Positions 48,734-56,406 of a stretch of DNA of 64,000 nucleotides are shown here, one piece after another. The stretch is from a virus, in the IMG/VR virus record IMGVR_UViG_3300042691_035162, positions 1 to 64,000 of that record; one strand, 5' to 3'. Position 1 is the stretch's first letter. Every line of letters starts with the position of its first letter. Below the pieces are notes generated by a model. That model saw only the letters and a list, made by a program, of their open reading frames with translations. It was not told where the DNA came from and did not search any database. A program made the position numbers and the translations under genes.

Positions 48734-49447
48734 TCAGTTTGCCGAAATAAAATTAATCGTAAAAATTACAGATGGAATTTCTGGTCTGTTGGGGGCCGTG
48801 TTAACTGGATATTGTTCTAGGTAAACGTCAATATTGTCTGACCACCAGGCCAATTCCAAATAACTATTAATTGGATCTGTAATTGTAAAAATTCCAGTAA
48901 TTGCTGGAACAACATGGCTCCAGATAGTGGCACTTTTTCTAGATGGGACATCAAAACGGGTATTGCTGGATGCAACATTGACTCCCGTATCCTTAAACCA
49001 GACCTCAAACTCTCCAGTGGAGTTACTACGATTAGTAACTTGAAGGGTAAAAGTGACAAGATAGTTTCCAGCACACGGGACGTAAATTTTTGAATTGTCT
49101 ACAACACGTATTCCGTTTGTAATTGGAATATTGTTATAAGTAAGGATATTTTCACTAGTGATTCCGGCATTGGCTTGGTCAACTGTTGAAAAAAGTGTTG
49201 CGTGCGGCAATAAAATACCGTTAGATAATTGAAAGCCCCTTACACCTCCGGCAAATCCCCCGCCAGCGCCAGCTCCACCAAACCAACGTTGTGCCCCAGA
49301 GGTGGTCTCATCGATTGTAGAGTTATAGGTGGAGTTTAACTGTAGAACAATCTGCTCGAGAGATCGGACTAACTGGTTAAACTTCTGCGGATCGTATACC
49401 GGCGACGCTGCCGCGTCAGGGAGACGAACGTTGAATATTTTGCTCAT
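48734..49447 (-). CDS. Structural protein with C1q/jelly-roll-like C-terminal domain
   Basis: The 237-residue product has a helical N-terminal part (QKFNQLVRSLEQIVLQLNS), a Gly-rich linker and a beta domain. The beta domain has YLVTFTLQVTNRSNSTGEFE, WFKDTGVNVASSNTRFDVPS and SYLELAWWSDNIDVYL. The last pattern recalls trimeric C1q/TNF-type heads found in phage fibres. The helix-linker-head plan suggests a short trimeric fibre. It is coupled to the upstream gene by ATGA. Confidence 0.65.
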   Translation of the reverse strand: MSKIFNVRLPDAAASPVYDPQKFNQLVRSLEQIVLQLNSTYNSTIDETTSGAQRWFGGAGAGGGFAGGVRGFQLSNGILLPHATLFSTVDQANAGITSENILTYNNIPITNGIRVVDNSKIYVPCAGNYLVTFTLQVTNRSNSTGEFEVWFKDTGVNVASSNTRFDVPSRKSATIWSHVVPAITGIFTITDPINSYLELAWWSDNIDVYLEQYPVNTAPNRPEIPSVIFTINFISAN

Positions 49448-51300
49448 CTCAACCCATCCGGCTGAATATCAACTCGCATTGTTCCAAATCGCCAATTTGT
49501 ACTTAAATCATCGCTTTCTATCCTCAGGCTAATCTGACGACCTCTTGCTCTGGTATCTACTTTTTGGGTAGTTGGGGCAATAACGTACGGATCTAACGAA
49601 GAAGGTGCAGCAGAAGCCTGCGGGTATGGGCGAAGCAAAAGATGTACAGTTAAATCTCCGACCTGGTTCTTAAAGTCCGGAATAAACCGCTTCATGTACA
49701 TCATGTTGTCGCCATCGCCAATGTCAAAGTAGCCGGATTGGATATAGGCCAAAATAGGTTGGCCATTGGCGTTATAGCCCTGCTCATGCGAAAAAATTAA
49801 TGTACGACCAGCAGTGAGGCCATAAATTGTGGAAATAGTAGGCTCATTGCTTAGCAATAAATACTCCGAAGCTAATGGCTTGTTATAAACGTTCACATCT
49901 CTCCAGGACGTCCTAGATAAAGATCCTGATGACCACACGTTTTCAAGATAGTTGTAAGTTACAAATCGATTTATATAATCAACTCCAGCAGAGCAATACC
50001 ACCAAGTAACTTCGTTAAACTGCGAATTAACCCCAGCATGAAATTTAGTGGCTTGCGTCAAGTTTATGTCTTTAAATACATAGTCTTGAACGGTACAAGC
50101 AAGCTTTTTAACAGTACCATCAAAAGCATAAAACGCTTCTGGCCCCATCCAGAAAGCAAGACCATTTACATCCACTGCAGCATGTGGCCCGGTACAACCA
50201 CAGTTTGCGCCAAGTTGTTGAAAACTAAACGTGTATGGCGGTCCTACGTACTGCATGCCATGCAATGACGTATCAGTAAAAATAAGGATCTGACCACGAG
50301 ACCGAATTGCACTAATAATTCGACTTCCGTCACTTAAACGTTGACCACCTGCCGTATTTGTAGCGCTTTCTTGGAAGGTATTAATATCTTCTTGGTTGGA
50401 GAATCGAACAAACATCCTGTCTTGACTTGTTGGATCTCCAATAATTGTTTCTGTCCCAAAACATATTAGATGTCGGTCTGGGCTAGACACAAGAGCATAT
50501 TCACTCTTTGTTGGCGCCCCAGAGATAAGTGTTGCGGGAGTTGTAATTCCAGCACTGGTGTCAAACAAAAAGGTTTGGCCATTAACTAATTGGCAAATTA
50601 CGTCTTCGCCATAATTGTCAAACTGCCATACCCGAGAGAATAGTTGTAGACCTGTGGTCACCGAAGTTCGGGGCGTTCCCCACGTTTCCTCACCCCACTT
50701 ACCTGTTCCCCAACCGTACCCAAAATAGCTAACGGCTGTGCCCACATTGATCTGATACGTACCAGTAGCAGAACCTGCTCCGAGGGCCGTGGACGTAGCA
50801 GCGTTTGGAACTATGATTGTGTACTGGTTAGCGTTAAGTACTAACTGAATTTCAAATTCATTTGTTAAATCTGCGTTAGCAATACCACCAGGGTTTCCAG
50901 TTACTGCAGAAAACTTAACAAAGTCTCCGTCAGTTGCTCCGTGGGCAGTATGATTCACTACTACGCTAGTAAACCCAGAAGTCGTATCAAAAGTAACTCC
51001 TGAAGCAGAGTATCGGATCGGAGTAATGTCAGCCCATAAACCCCCACTGGAAGCATAAAGTTTGCGATTTGTTCCAACCATTAAGAAGGAAATTCCTTCT
51101 AGGTTGTTCCAAGTGAATATTTCACTGGCCATTCCTACTAAATAAACCGGGGTATTTTCAAACAATACCCAACCACCTAGTTTTTCCGGCAAGCCATAGC
51201 GAAAACGAATGTAATCGCCATCGATCCAGCCGCCTTCAGCGCCGTATTCGGTGTTTTGCTTGTCGATGCCCGGTTTAAGGGCGAGTCTAAAATAAGCCAT
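49444..51300 (-). CDS. Tail hub / stabilisation protein (P22 gp10-like plan)
   Basis: The start MAYFRLALKPGIDKQNTE at 51300 is chosen, two codons after an earlier ATG. The 618-residue product has LKPGIDKQNTEYGAEGGWID, GDYIRFRYGLPEKLGGWV, SSPDRHLICFGTETIIGD and LHGMQYVGPPYTFSFQQLGA. I recognise it from many aquatic podoviruses. The repeated aromatic beta units fit a beta-propeller such as the packaged-DNA stabilisation protein P22 gp10, which closes the channel below the adaptors. This assignment is by plan, not by proven homology. Confidence 0.7.
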   Translation of the reverse strand: MAYFRLALKPGIDKQNTEYGAEGGWIDGDYIRFRYGLPEKLGGWVLFENTPVYLVGMASEIFTWNNLEGISFLMVGTNRKLYASSGGLWADITPIRYSASGVTFDTTSGFTSVVVNHTAHGATDGDFVKFSAVTGNPGGIANADLTNEFEIQLVLNANQYTIIVPNAATSTALGAGSATGTYQINVGTAVSYFGYGWGTGKWGEETWGTPRTSVTTGLQLFSRVWQFDNYGEDVICQLVNGQTFLFDTSAGITTPATLISGAPTKSEYALVSSPDRHLICFGTETIIGDPTSQDRMFVRFSNQEDINTFQESATNTAGGQRLSDGSRIISAIRSRGQILIFTDTSLHGMQYVGPPYTFSFQQLGANCGCTGPHAAVDVNGLAFWMGPEAFYAFDGTVKKLACTVQDYVFKDINLTQATKFHAGVNSQFNEVTWWYCSAGVDYINRFVTYNYLENVWSSGSLSRTSWRDVNVYNKPLASEYLLLSNEPTISTIYGLTAGRTLIFSHEQGYNANGQPILAYIQSGYFDIGDGDNMMYMKRFIPDFKNQVGDLTVHLLLRPYPQASAAPSSLDPYVIAPTTQKVDTRARGRQISLRIESDDLSTNWRFGTMRVDIQPDGLR

Positions 51301-51302
51301 GA

Positions 51303-51809
51303 TCAACCCATAAATAGTGCAACTTCAGCTTTGCGGCGACGCACCAATCCGGGCAGTTCTTTACCCCCGGCCTTGGTATACATCATAAAACCCTCGGCAA
51401 TTTTTTCCAATGGTTCGTCCCGCAAAATTCGCTGCCGAAGCGTAGATCTTTGAAACCCGCCCACGCCTATGTTGTAGGAAAGAGCGATGCAAGCGTCAAA
51501 CAAGCCTTGACGCCCAGATAAATTAGGGGCATTTCGAAGAACACCAAGCTCAAAACTTCTGAGGAGATTCTTGAAGCGTTCCTCCAGTTCTGCCTTGGGC
51601 CATACCCGATTGTGTTCTGGTGCAAGGGGAAACTCCTTTCTTAGCATTCCGGTATAGCCTTCTTGGCGTATCAGCGGTAACTTAATTTGTTCGTGATGAA
51701 GCATCTCGCCCCAGCCCACGCTCCACAGATGCGCCGGGCACAGGTAGGGCTTATCCCGATAGCCCTCAAACTGGTGCATTACGTGGATGCCGTTTTCAGA
51801 CGTTTTCAT
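51303..51809 (-). CDS. Endolysin, GH24 lysozyme
   Basis: The 168-residue product has HQFEGYRDKPYLCPAHLWSV followed by GWGEML. This is the E-8aa-(D/C)-5aa-(T/S) catalytic pattern of phage lysozymes with Glu15, Cys24 and Ser30, so the C/S variant of the usual D/T. The C-terminus has FDACIALSYNIGVGGFQRST and GLVRRRKAEVALFMG, typical of the family. There is no signal peptide or SAR helix, so release needs the holin. ATGA overlap couples it to the holin gene. Confidence 0.88.
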   Translation of the reverse strand: MKTSENGIHVMHQFEGYRDKPYLCPAHLWSVGWGEMLHHEQIKLPLIRQEGYTGMLRKEFPLAPEHNRVWPKAELEERFKNLLRSFELGVLRNAPNLSGRQGLFDACIALSYNIGVGGFQRSTLRQRILRDEPLEKIAEGFMMYTKAGGKELPGLVRRRKAEVALFMG

Positions 51810-52288
51810 TTCTTAAACGACTGCGACCCAAACCAGAATGCGATCACCGATGAGAAAATGATGGCCGAGTCCTCATCCCACAGAATTTGCATGGCCTGGT
51901 CAAAAGGCACCCCGGTTTTCCATGCGTAGAAAAACCCAAAGATATTCACAAAAAGCAGCATGCAAAACATACCGTAGGTGATGACCGGACGAACAGAGGC
52001 CCGCATATTGATTACCCACTGGGAGGCCCCTTTTCCAATTTCTATGTCGTGGGCATACAGAGCTTGTCGTTCTTGCACCGCAGTCTGCATGGCAATCTGG
52101 TCTGTTCGGATTTCCTCGACCCTGGCCTGAGCGGCAAAACCAGCAGCCATCATTTTTAGTTCCCGCTCGGTCTGCATTTGAGCTAACTCCAGCTCATGCT
52201 TTTTATCTGAACGGTCTTGAAAGAAATCTAAAACCTTGGGCAGACCGCCCATCAAAAAGGAGATAAGAGTAGAAAGGAGGGTAATCAT
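51806..52288 (-). CDS. Holin, 3TM family
   Basis: The 160-residue product has an N-terminal hydrophobic segment (ITLLSTLISFLMGGLPKVLD), a charged helical middle and two C-terminal membrane segments (YGMFCMLLFVNIFGFFYAW and DSAIIFSSVIAFWFGSQSF). RASVRPVITYGMF before the second segment is typical of 3TM holins of the GTA type. It lies directly before the endolysin. It should form the membrane holes that let the lysozyme out. Confidence 0.85.
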   Translation of the reverse strand: MITLLSTLISFLMGGLPKVLDFFQDRSDKKHELELAQMQTERELKMMAAGFAAQARVEEIRTDQIAMQTAVQERQALYAHDIEIGKGASQWVINMRASVRPVITYGMFCMLLFVNIFGFFYAWKTGVPFDQAMQILWDEDSAIIFSSVIAFWFGSQSFKK

Positions 52289-52629
52289 TTTTGGTTCTCC
52301 ATATTCACGGTGTCATCACCCTTACGAACGGTAACCTTGCCATCCTCAACATCCACCCGCATGGGAGGTTCCTTCTGGTCTAGTCTGGCAATTAGATTCT
52401 GGATCACCTGAAACTCTGGTTTTTCTTCTTTGTCCTTGGTGCCGGTAATCCCGCCGATCATGGATATCAGGGCCATAATAACGCCAGAGGCCATACCAAC
52501 AATCGGGGTAAGTGCCTCGGAGGAAAGTTGCATGGCTGAATAAATCACCATACCAACCATAAGCACGATAGCCGGGATACCTATAACCCCGATGACCTTA
52601 CTGGCTAACTCTTTTGCTGTCTTTTCCAT
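52285..52629 (-). CDS. Two-helix membrane protein of the lysis cassette
   Basis: The start at 52629 (TGATG overlap with the upstream stop, AAGG site) is chosen. The 114-residue product has two membrane segments (VIGIPAIVLMVGMVIYSAM and PIVGMASGVIMALISMIGG) and a charged C-terminus (EKPEFQVIQNLIARLDQKE). It may be an antiholin or a second holin. It overlaps the 3TM holin by ATGA. Confidence 0.65.
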   Translation of the reverse strand: MEKTAKELASKVIGVIGIPAIVLMVGMVIYSAMQLSSEALTPIVGMASGVIMALISMIGGITGTKDKEEKPEFQVIQNLIARLDQKEPPMRVDVEDGKVTVRKGDDTVNMENQK

Positions 52630-53087
52630 CACCACACCTTTATGACTTTAAGGATAAAATAAATAAACGCAGAAGCGGCTATTAAAACCAACCATTCGTT
52701 TCTACTTGCTACACGATCTGAGTCGTACTCCTTTTGCAATTCTTTTCTTTCCTTGCGAAGTTGTACTTCTAGATCTTCCACTTCCTGTACTGCCCGTCTG
52801 CCAAACTCTTTTTCAATAATTTTGTAGGCGTCGGTTTTTTGACGACGTATGTTTGCCAAAATGCGATACTCGTTTATGGCATCAATAAACATCATGTCCC
52901 CGCGCCGCTGAACCTCTTGTTGCTTCTTGCGCCACGCCACGCGGGCACGGGCCTCTTCGTCCAGAAAAGCGTTTACTTCTTTGGCCGTTTCTTTGATGTC
53001 ACGCCCAGCCTTGATGGCTTCTCTAATGCCGCCAAGAGCCCCTTGGACTACTTTAGACGGATCAACGGGATCGGGTAGTTGGCTCAT
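52629..53087 (-). CDS. Coiled-coil protein with C-terminal membrane anchor
   Basis: The start MSQLPDPVDPSKVVQGAL at 53087 overlaps the micro-peptide stop as TAATG. The 152-residue product has a long charged coiled coil (VEDLEVQLRKERKELQKEYD) and one C-terminal membrane segment (WLVLIAASAFIYFILKVI). The tail-anchored plan is the reverse of an i-spanin. A role in lysis control is inferred from position. Confidence 0.65.
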   Translation of the reverse strand: MSQLPDPVDPSKVVQGALGGIREAIKAGRDIKETAKEVNAFLDEEARARVAWRKKQQEVQRRGDMMFIDAINEYRILANIRRQKTDAYKIIEKEFGRRAVQEVEDLEVQLRKERKELQKEYDSDRVASRNEWLVLIAASAFIYFILKVIKVW

Positions 53088-53167
53088 TACCACCAAGTCC
53101 ATACAAAAAGAGACAGGGCAATACCTCCCGCTAAAAGACCCAGGAAAGTAAATGCCCAAAATCCCAT
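53087..53167 (-). CDS. 26-residue membrane micro-protein
   Basis: The reading frame starts MGFWAFTFLGLLAGGIAL and ends VWTWW, one membrane helix with a Trp cap. Its ATG overlaps a TGA of the frame upstream (TGATG) and its stop overlaps the next ATG (TAATG). Tight coupling at both ends supports a real gene, perhaps a lysis regulator. Confidence 0.5.
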   Translation of the reverse strand: MGFWAFTFLGLLAGGIALSLFVWTWW

Positions 53168-53234
53168 CACAGCACCAAGATTATGAGTGCCGCAGCAATA
53201 ACCGCTGCCCCAAAAAGAAAGATGTTTCGGCTAA

Positions 53235-53408
53235 CTACTTCATCTTTTTTAGGGTTTGCGCTAACCGGGCTCTCTTGCCCAGTTTGCCCGGTTTTTTTGC
53301 TGCGGCTGCGAGCTTTTTTGCAGGAATTGGTTTTCCTTTCTTTGCTCCCAGCGACTTACGCAGCGAACCAGGCTTTGATACCGCCTCTTTGATCCACTTT
53401 TCAGCCAT
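53235..53408 (-). CDS. Small basic protein (MAEKWI family), candidate -1 frameshift gene
   Basis: The 57-residue product starts MAEKWIKEAVSKPGSLRKSL and has KKLAAAAKKPGKLGKRARLA before the end. I recognise this short basic family from many aquatic phages. The slippery heptamer A AAA AAG (minus strand, 53250-53244) lies in frame two codons before the stop. A -1 shift would replace the last two residues by 25 others that include the membrane helix NIFLFGAAVIAAALIILVL and end at 53167. A frameshifted longer form is therefore possible (53167-53408). Confidence 0.75.
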   Translation of the reverse strand: MAEKWIKEAVSKPGSLRKSLGAKKGKPIPAKKLAAAAKKPGKLGKRARLAQTLKKMK

Positions 53409-53418
53409 GTTTTTCTCC

Positions 53419-54009
53419 TCAGGCGAACTCTGTCCATCCGGTCAGGATGTACTTGACGCCAGATAACGGTGGGTTACCACGATGGGCCCACGGATAGTTT
53501 GAAGGAAATATTACTAATCGACCCTTTTTAGGGGCGACGCGCATGGACTGGTACAAAAATTCTGTTTCCCCGCCTTCCTCAACATCGTTGAGATAGAGGA
53601 TGTACACGCCAATGCGAAACGCGTGAGACTTGGTTCCGTCTTCGGAATGCCAAACGTGGTATCCACCACTGGGCAAGGTCTTTTGGACCTTGTAAGTATA
53701 AATAGTATGCTTATCGTAATCCAATAAGACACTGTAGTTTTCTAGATATTCTTTATAACATTGGGACCAAAACTTGTCATTAAAGTCGCATATAAAATTT
53801 TGTATATTCGGGTAAGAGAAATTTATTTCCGAATAGTCAGCGGGATTTAATATCGTAGAGTCATCTTTTTTAACACGTTCTTCTTCCGGGCGGGCGTACG
53901 TACGGTTGTTCTTTTGGCACCACTCAAAATATTCAATGAGTTGGTCGCACATCTGCTCCGAGATTGCGTTGTCGTATATGCCAACAAAATTTTGATACGT
54001 TGATTTCAT
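53419..54009 (-). CDS. 2OG-Fe(II) oxygenase, prolyl-4-hydroxylase-like
   Basis: The start MKSTYQNFVGIYDN at 54009 overlaps the upstream stop as ATGA. The 196-residue product has FVGIYDNAISEQMCDQLIEY at the start. The core is SGGYHVWHSEDGTKSHAFRI and GVYILYLNDVEEGGETEFLY, with VIFPSNYPWAHRGNPPLSGV and KYILTGW at the end. The proximal metal site is His-Ser-Glu-Asp (a canonical HxD is not exact), the distal His is in AHRG, and Lys of KYILTG could bind 2-oxoglutarate. GGETEF is typical of P4H-type enzymes. It is one of two such genes next to a collagen-like fibre gene. Confidence 0.85.
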   Translation of the reverse strand: MKSTYQNFVGIYDNAISEQMCDQLIEYFEWCQKNNRTYARPEEERVKKDDSTILNPADYSEINFSYPNIQNFICDFNDKFWSQCYKEYLENYSVLLDYDKHTIYTYKVQKTLPSGGYHVWHSEDGTKSHAFRIGVYILYLNDVEEGGETEFLYQSMRVAPKKGRLVIFPSNYPWAHRGNPPLSGVKYILTGWTEFA

Positions 54010-54614
54010 TTGAATGCCGGCCCACAAACCCAGACAACGATGGTTCTACGAATTCCGCTAGTAACTGGGGTAACCCTATGCAACACATAGCTAGGAAACC
54101 CAACGACTAACCCCCTTTGCTTCAACACTTTTGTTGGTGTAGACATAGTATACAGTTCCAAGTCTCCACCTTCATACTCTTCTGGATCGCTTAATTGAAG
54201 CACCAGGGAAAATTTTCTTGGCGGCGAAGATGTCCCACTTACACCGCTATCTGTATGCCAAGAATAGTGTCCGTTAGTAGAACTTTCGTAAACCGTGTAT
54301 TGAAGATCCTCACTAAACCCATATAGGTCAAACTTGTAAAACTGACCGTTCAGTTGCCTAGCAATGTATGCCAAGCGATCGTAAATCCATTGAGACTCAG
54401 AGTTCAAACCAATCCAAGCCACCTTTGACTCTCGTATCTCAGAGATATCTTCTTTCGTATCTACAGAACCAATAGTTCCTTTATTTACTGGTAATGAATC
54501 GCAGTAAGCAACTAATTTTTCAAGTTCCTCCGAGCTAAACCCATTTTCCCAAGTAGTAAAAGGATGCTCTGAAACTCCAAATGTAGGGGCTGGGGCAAAA
54601 ATGTAGTTGGCCAT
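54006..54614 (-). CDS. 2OG-Fe(II) oxygenase, PKHD-type hydroxylase
   Basis: The 202-residue product has ENGFSSEELEKLVAYCDSLP at the start and then the double-stranded beta-helix. HYSWHTDSGVSGTSSPPRKF gives the HxD metal site, LQLSDPEEYEGGDLELY follows, and VLHRVTPVTSGIRRTIVVW gives the distal His and the Arg that binds 2-oxoglutarate. All four key residues are present. The pattern is that of PKHD/PiuC-type hydroxylases common in marine and freshwater phages. Stop and start overlaps couple it to the second oxygenase and, by one base, to the collagen-like fibre gene. Confidence 0.88.
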   Translation of the reverse strand: MANYIFAPAPTFGVSEHPFTTWENGFSSEELEKLVAYCDSLPVNKGTIGSVDTKEDISEIRESKVAWIGLNSESQWIYDRLAYIARQLNGQFYKFDLYGFSEDLQYTVYESSTNGHYSWHTDSGVSGTSSPPRKFSLVLQLSDPEEYEGGDLELYTMSTPTKVLKQRGLVVGFPSYVLHRVTPVTSGIRRTIVVWVCGPAFK

Positions 54615-56059
54615 TACTGCCTATTCCAGGAAACTATGACTTGTCCTGGAGTGACTCCGCCCCCAACCGTGACCGTCACATTTTGTCTAGAGTTAAAGTT
54701 CGTGTTGGTATTAACCGTCGGTGCCACATTAGAGCCAGGCTGCCCTGCTCCTCCCGCTTTCCCGGGCCAGGTATTTGGTGCGGCAGCGCCAGGTTGCCCA
54801 AGAGTTGCCCCTGTGCCGCCAGGGCCTTGACCTCCTGGGCTTCCTGGATCTCCCTGTGTTCCAGGATTTCCATTTTGACCGTCTTTCCCAGGCCAAAAAC
54901 CAGGGGCAGCGTTTCCAGCGCCCCCTGCGTTTCCGCCTCCCCCTCCGCCAGGGGAATAAACTGTAATGTTTCCGGGGTTTGCTGCCGTTAACGTCCAGGT
55001 ATTACCCGGGCCCCCATTGCCGCCAGAACCTCCACCGCCAGTATTGCCCGATCCTCCGGGACTTCCGGGGAAGGTTCCAGTATCTCCGGTATTAACAAAT
55101 GCAGGGCCAAAAGCAAGTGGTCCTTGGTACCCGCTTGAGCCACCATTACCAAAGGATCCAGCATCTCCTCCTGGGCCTGCTACTCCGTTGTTCCCATCAG
55201 TTCCCGCGTTACCGGGTTGACCAGAAAAGCCCGTCCCGCCCGGTAGTCCAGGATTACCCGCCACACCCGCCGGTCCACCAGCCCCTCCTGGTCCACCAAC
55301 ACCGGCTGTTCCGCCCGGGCCGCCAGGTAAAGGCGCAGCAGAAAAGTTTATGTTCCCAAAAGCTGAGGGATTACCCGCATTACCTGGAGTTCCTGGCTGC
55401 CCAGCAGTTCCTGGCGTCCCAGAAGGTCCGGTTGCTCCTACGGTTCCGTTAGCCCCATCTTTTCCTGGCCAAGTATTCGGGGGATTCCCCCCAGTAGCGC
55501 CCGTGCCACCAACTCCGCCCAAAGTCCTTCCAAACCCAGCACTGCCCGAACTCCCGGCATTTCCTGAGTTACCGGACCCACCCGAAGCAGAAAAATTTCC
55601 TCCTCCGCCCCCGCTTCCACCACCGGGAATGCTTGCTCCGGGGTTTCCTGCGGTTCCTGCAGAACCTCCACCGCTAGAGTTATAACTAGCTGTTCCAGAA
55701 GCGATTGGAAAAAGCGTTCCGCCACCGCCACCACCTCCCCCGCCCCCGGGAGTTCCAGAGGATCCGGAATTCCCCGGGTTGCCGGCAAGACCACGTGGTC
55801 CCCCCAGACCTCCCTGGCCCCCTACGCCTCCGGGGCCACCTACTCCATTAGTGCCATCGTTTCCTTTAGCCCCGCTTTGCCCAGGTTGACCGTCCGTTCC
55901 CGGCGCTCCGGGAGAACCAACATTACCTGCGCCAGAGCGGGCTGCAATGGAAGCCGTGCTTACGCCGAATGGAGCTTCAAAGGTTCCACTAACGTTGAAC
56001 GTGACAGAACCCGCAGGAGCAATCGTTCTGCGTAGTTCAGATCTAAAAGCCAAGGGCAT
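54614..56059 (-). CDS. Collagen-like Gly/Pro-rich fibre protein
   Basis: The 481-residue product has an N-terminal beta part (APAGSVTFNVSGTFEAPFGV) and then about 400 residues of Gly-X-Y-type repeats (GSPGAPGTDGQPGQSGAKGN) interrupted by poly-Gly runs. It ends with NFNSRQNVTVTVGGGVTPGQ. Pro is frequent in the position before Gly, the site hydroxylated in true collagen. Collagen-like stalks occur in phage side fibres as trimeric rods. The direct neighbours are two 2OG hydroxylases, so hydroxylation of this fibre is an attractive idea. The poly-Gly interruptions also recall glycine-rich adhesins with polyglycine-II sandwiches. Confidence 0.85.
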   Translation of the reverse strand: MPLAFRSELRRTIAPAGSVTFNVSGTFEAPFGVSTASIAARSGAGNVGSPGAPGTDGQPGQSGAKGNDGTNGVGGPGGVGGQGGLGGPRGLAGNPGNSGSSGTPGGGGGGGGGGTLFPIASGTASYNSSGGGSAGTAGNPGASIPGGGSGGGGGNFSASGGSGNSGNAGSSGSAGFGRTLGGVGGTGATGGNPPNTWPGKDGANGTVGATGPSGTPGTAGQPGTPGNAGNPSAFGNINFSAAPLPGGPGGTAGVGGPGGAGGPAGVAGNPGLPGGTGFSGQPGNAGTDGNNGVAGPGGDAGSFGNGGSSGYQGPLAFGPAFVNTGDTGTFPGSPGGSGNTGGGGSGGNGGPGNTWTLTAANPGNITVYSPGGGGGGNAGGAGNAAPGFWPGKDGQNGNPGTQGDPGSPGGQGPGGTGATLGQPGAAAPNTWPGKAGGAGQPGSNVAPTVNTNTNFNSRQNVTVTVGGGVTPGQVIVSWNRQ

Positions 56060-56071
56060 ATGACTACCCTA

Positions 56072-56395
56072 CTAAGCGTTTTTAACCGCCAACTGCACAA
56101 AGTTTCCGCTTTGCAGATCAGCGACCGTTTTTGCAAATTTGCGCGGATACTGGGACGGAGCAAGGTCCATATCAATTTCTGTATATACAACAAATGGAAA
56201 CTTATCAAAAGTTTCTCCGGGCCACCAAGTGCTTAAGGCGCTAAATAAGTTTGCATGCTGTGAATCGTCTGCATACATCATCAGCCGAAACTTGATCTTG
56301 TTATCCGTTAGGAATTTTTTCATTTCCCAACATGCCTGTGCATCTTCGGTAACTGCAACATACAGATCAACATCATCAATTTTAGTAGTAGCCAT
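56072..56395 (-). CDS. Small protein, possibly thioredoxin-like fold
   Basis: The 107-residue product has VDLYVAVTEDAQACWEMKKF and FLTDNKIKFRLMMYADDSQ, then DKFPFVVYTEIDMDLAPSQY. The order strand, Cys-containing helix, strand, then FP-type strand recalls glutaredoxin-like domains, but only one Cys (AQACW) is present and no CxxC. It lies between fibre genes. A redox role is uncertain; a fold-only relation is possible. Confidence 0.5.
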   Translation of the reverse strand: MATTKIDDVDLYVAVTEDAQACWEMKKFLTDNKIKFRLMMYADDSQHANLFSALSTWWPGETFDKFPFVVYTEIDMDLAPSQYPRKFAKTVADLQSGNFVQLAVKNA

Positions 56396-56406
56396 AAATT
56401 ACTCCA

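Noticed and set aside
54636-55685. Pro-rich plus-strand frames opposite the collagen-like gene
   Set aside because: They are the complement of Gly codons; the minus strand has coupling, start signal and the collagen-like pattern.
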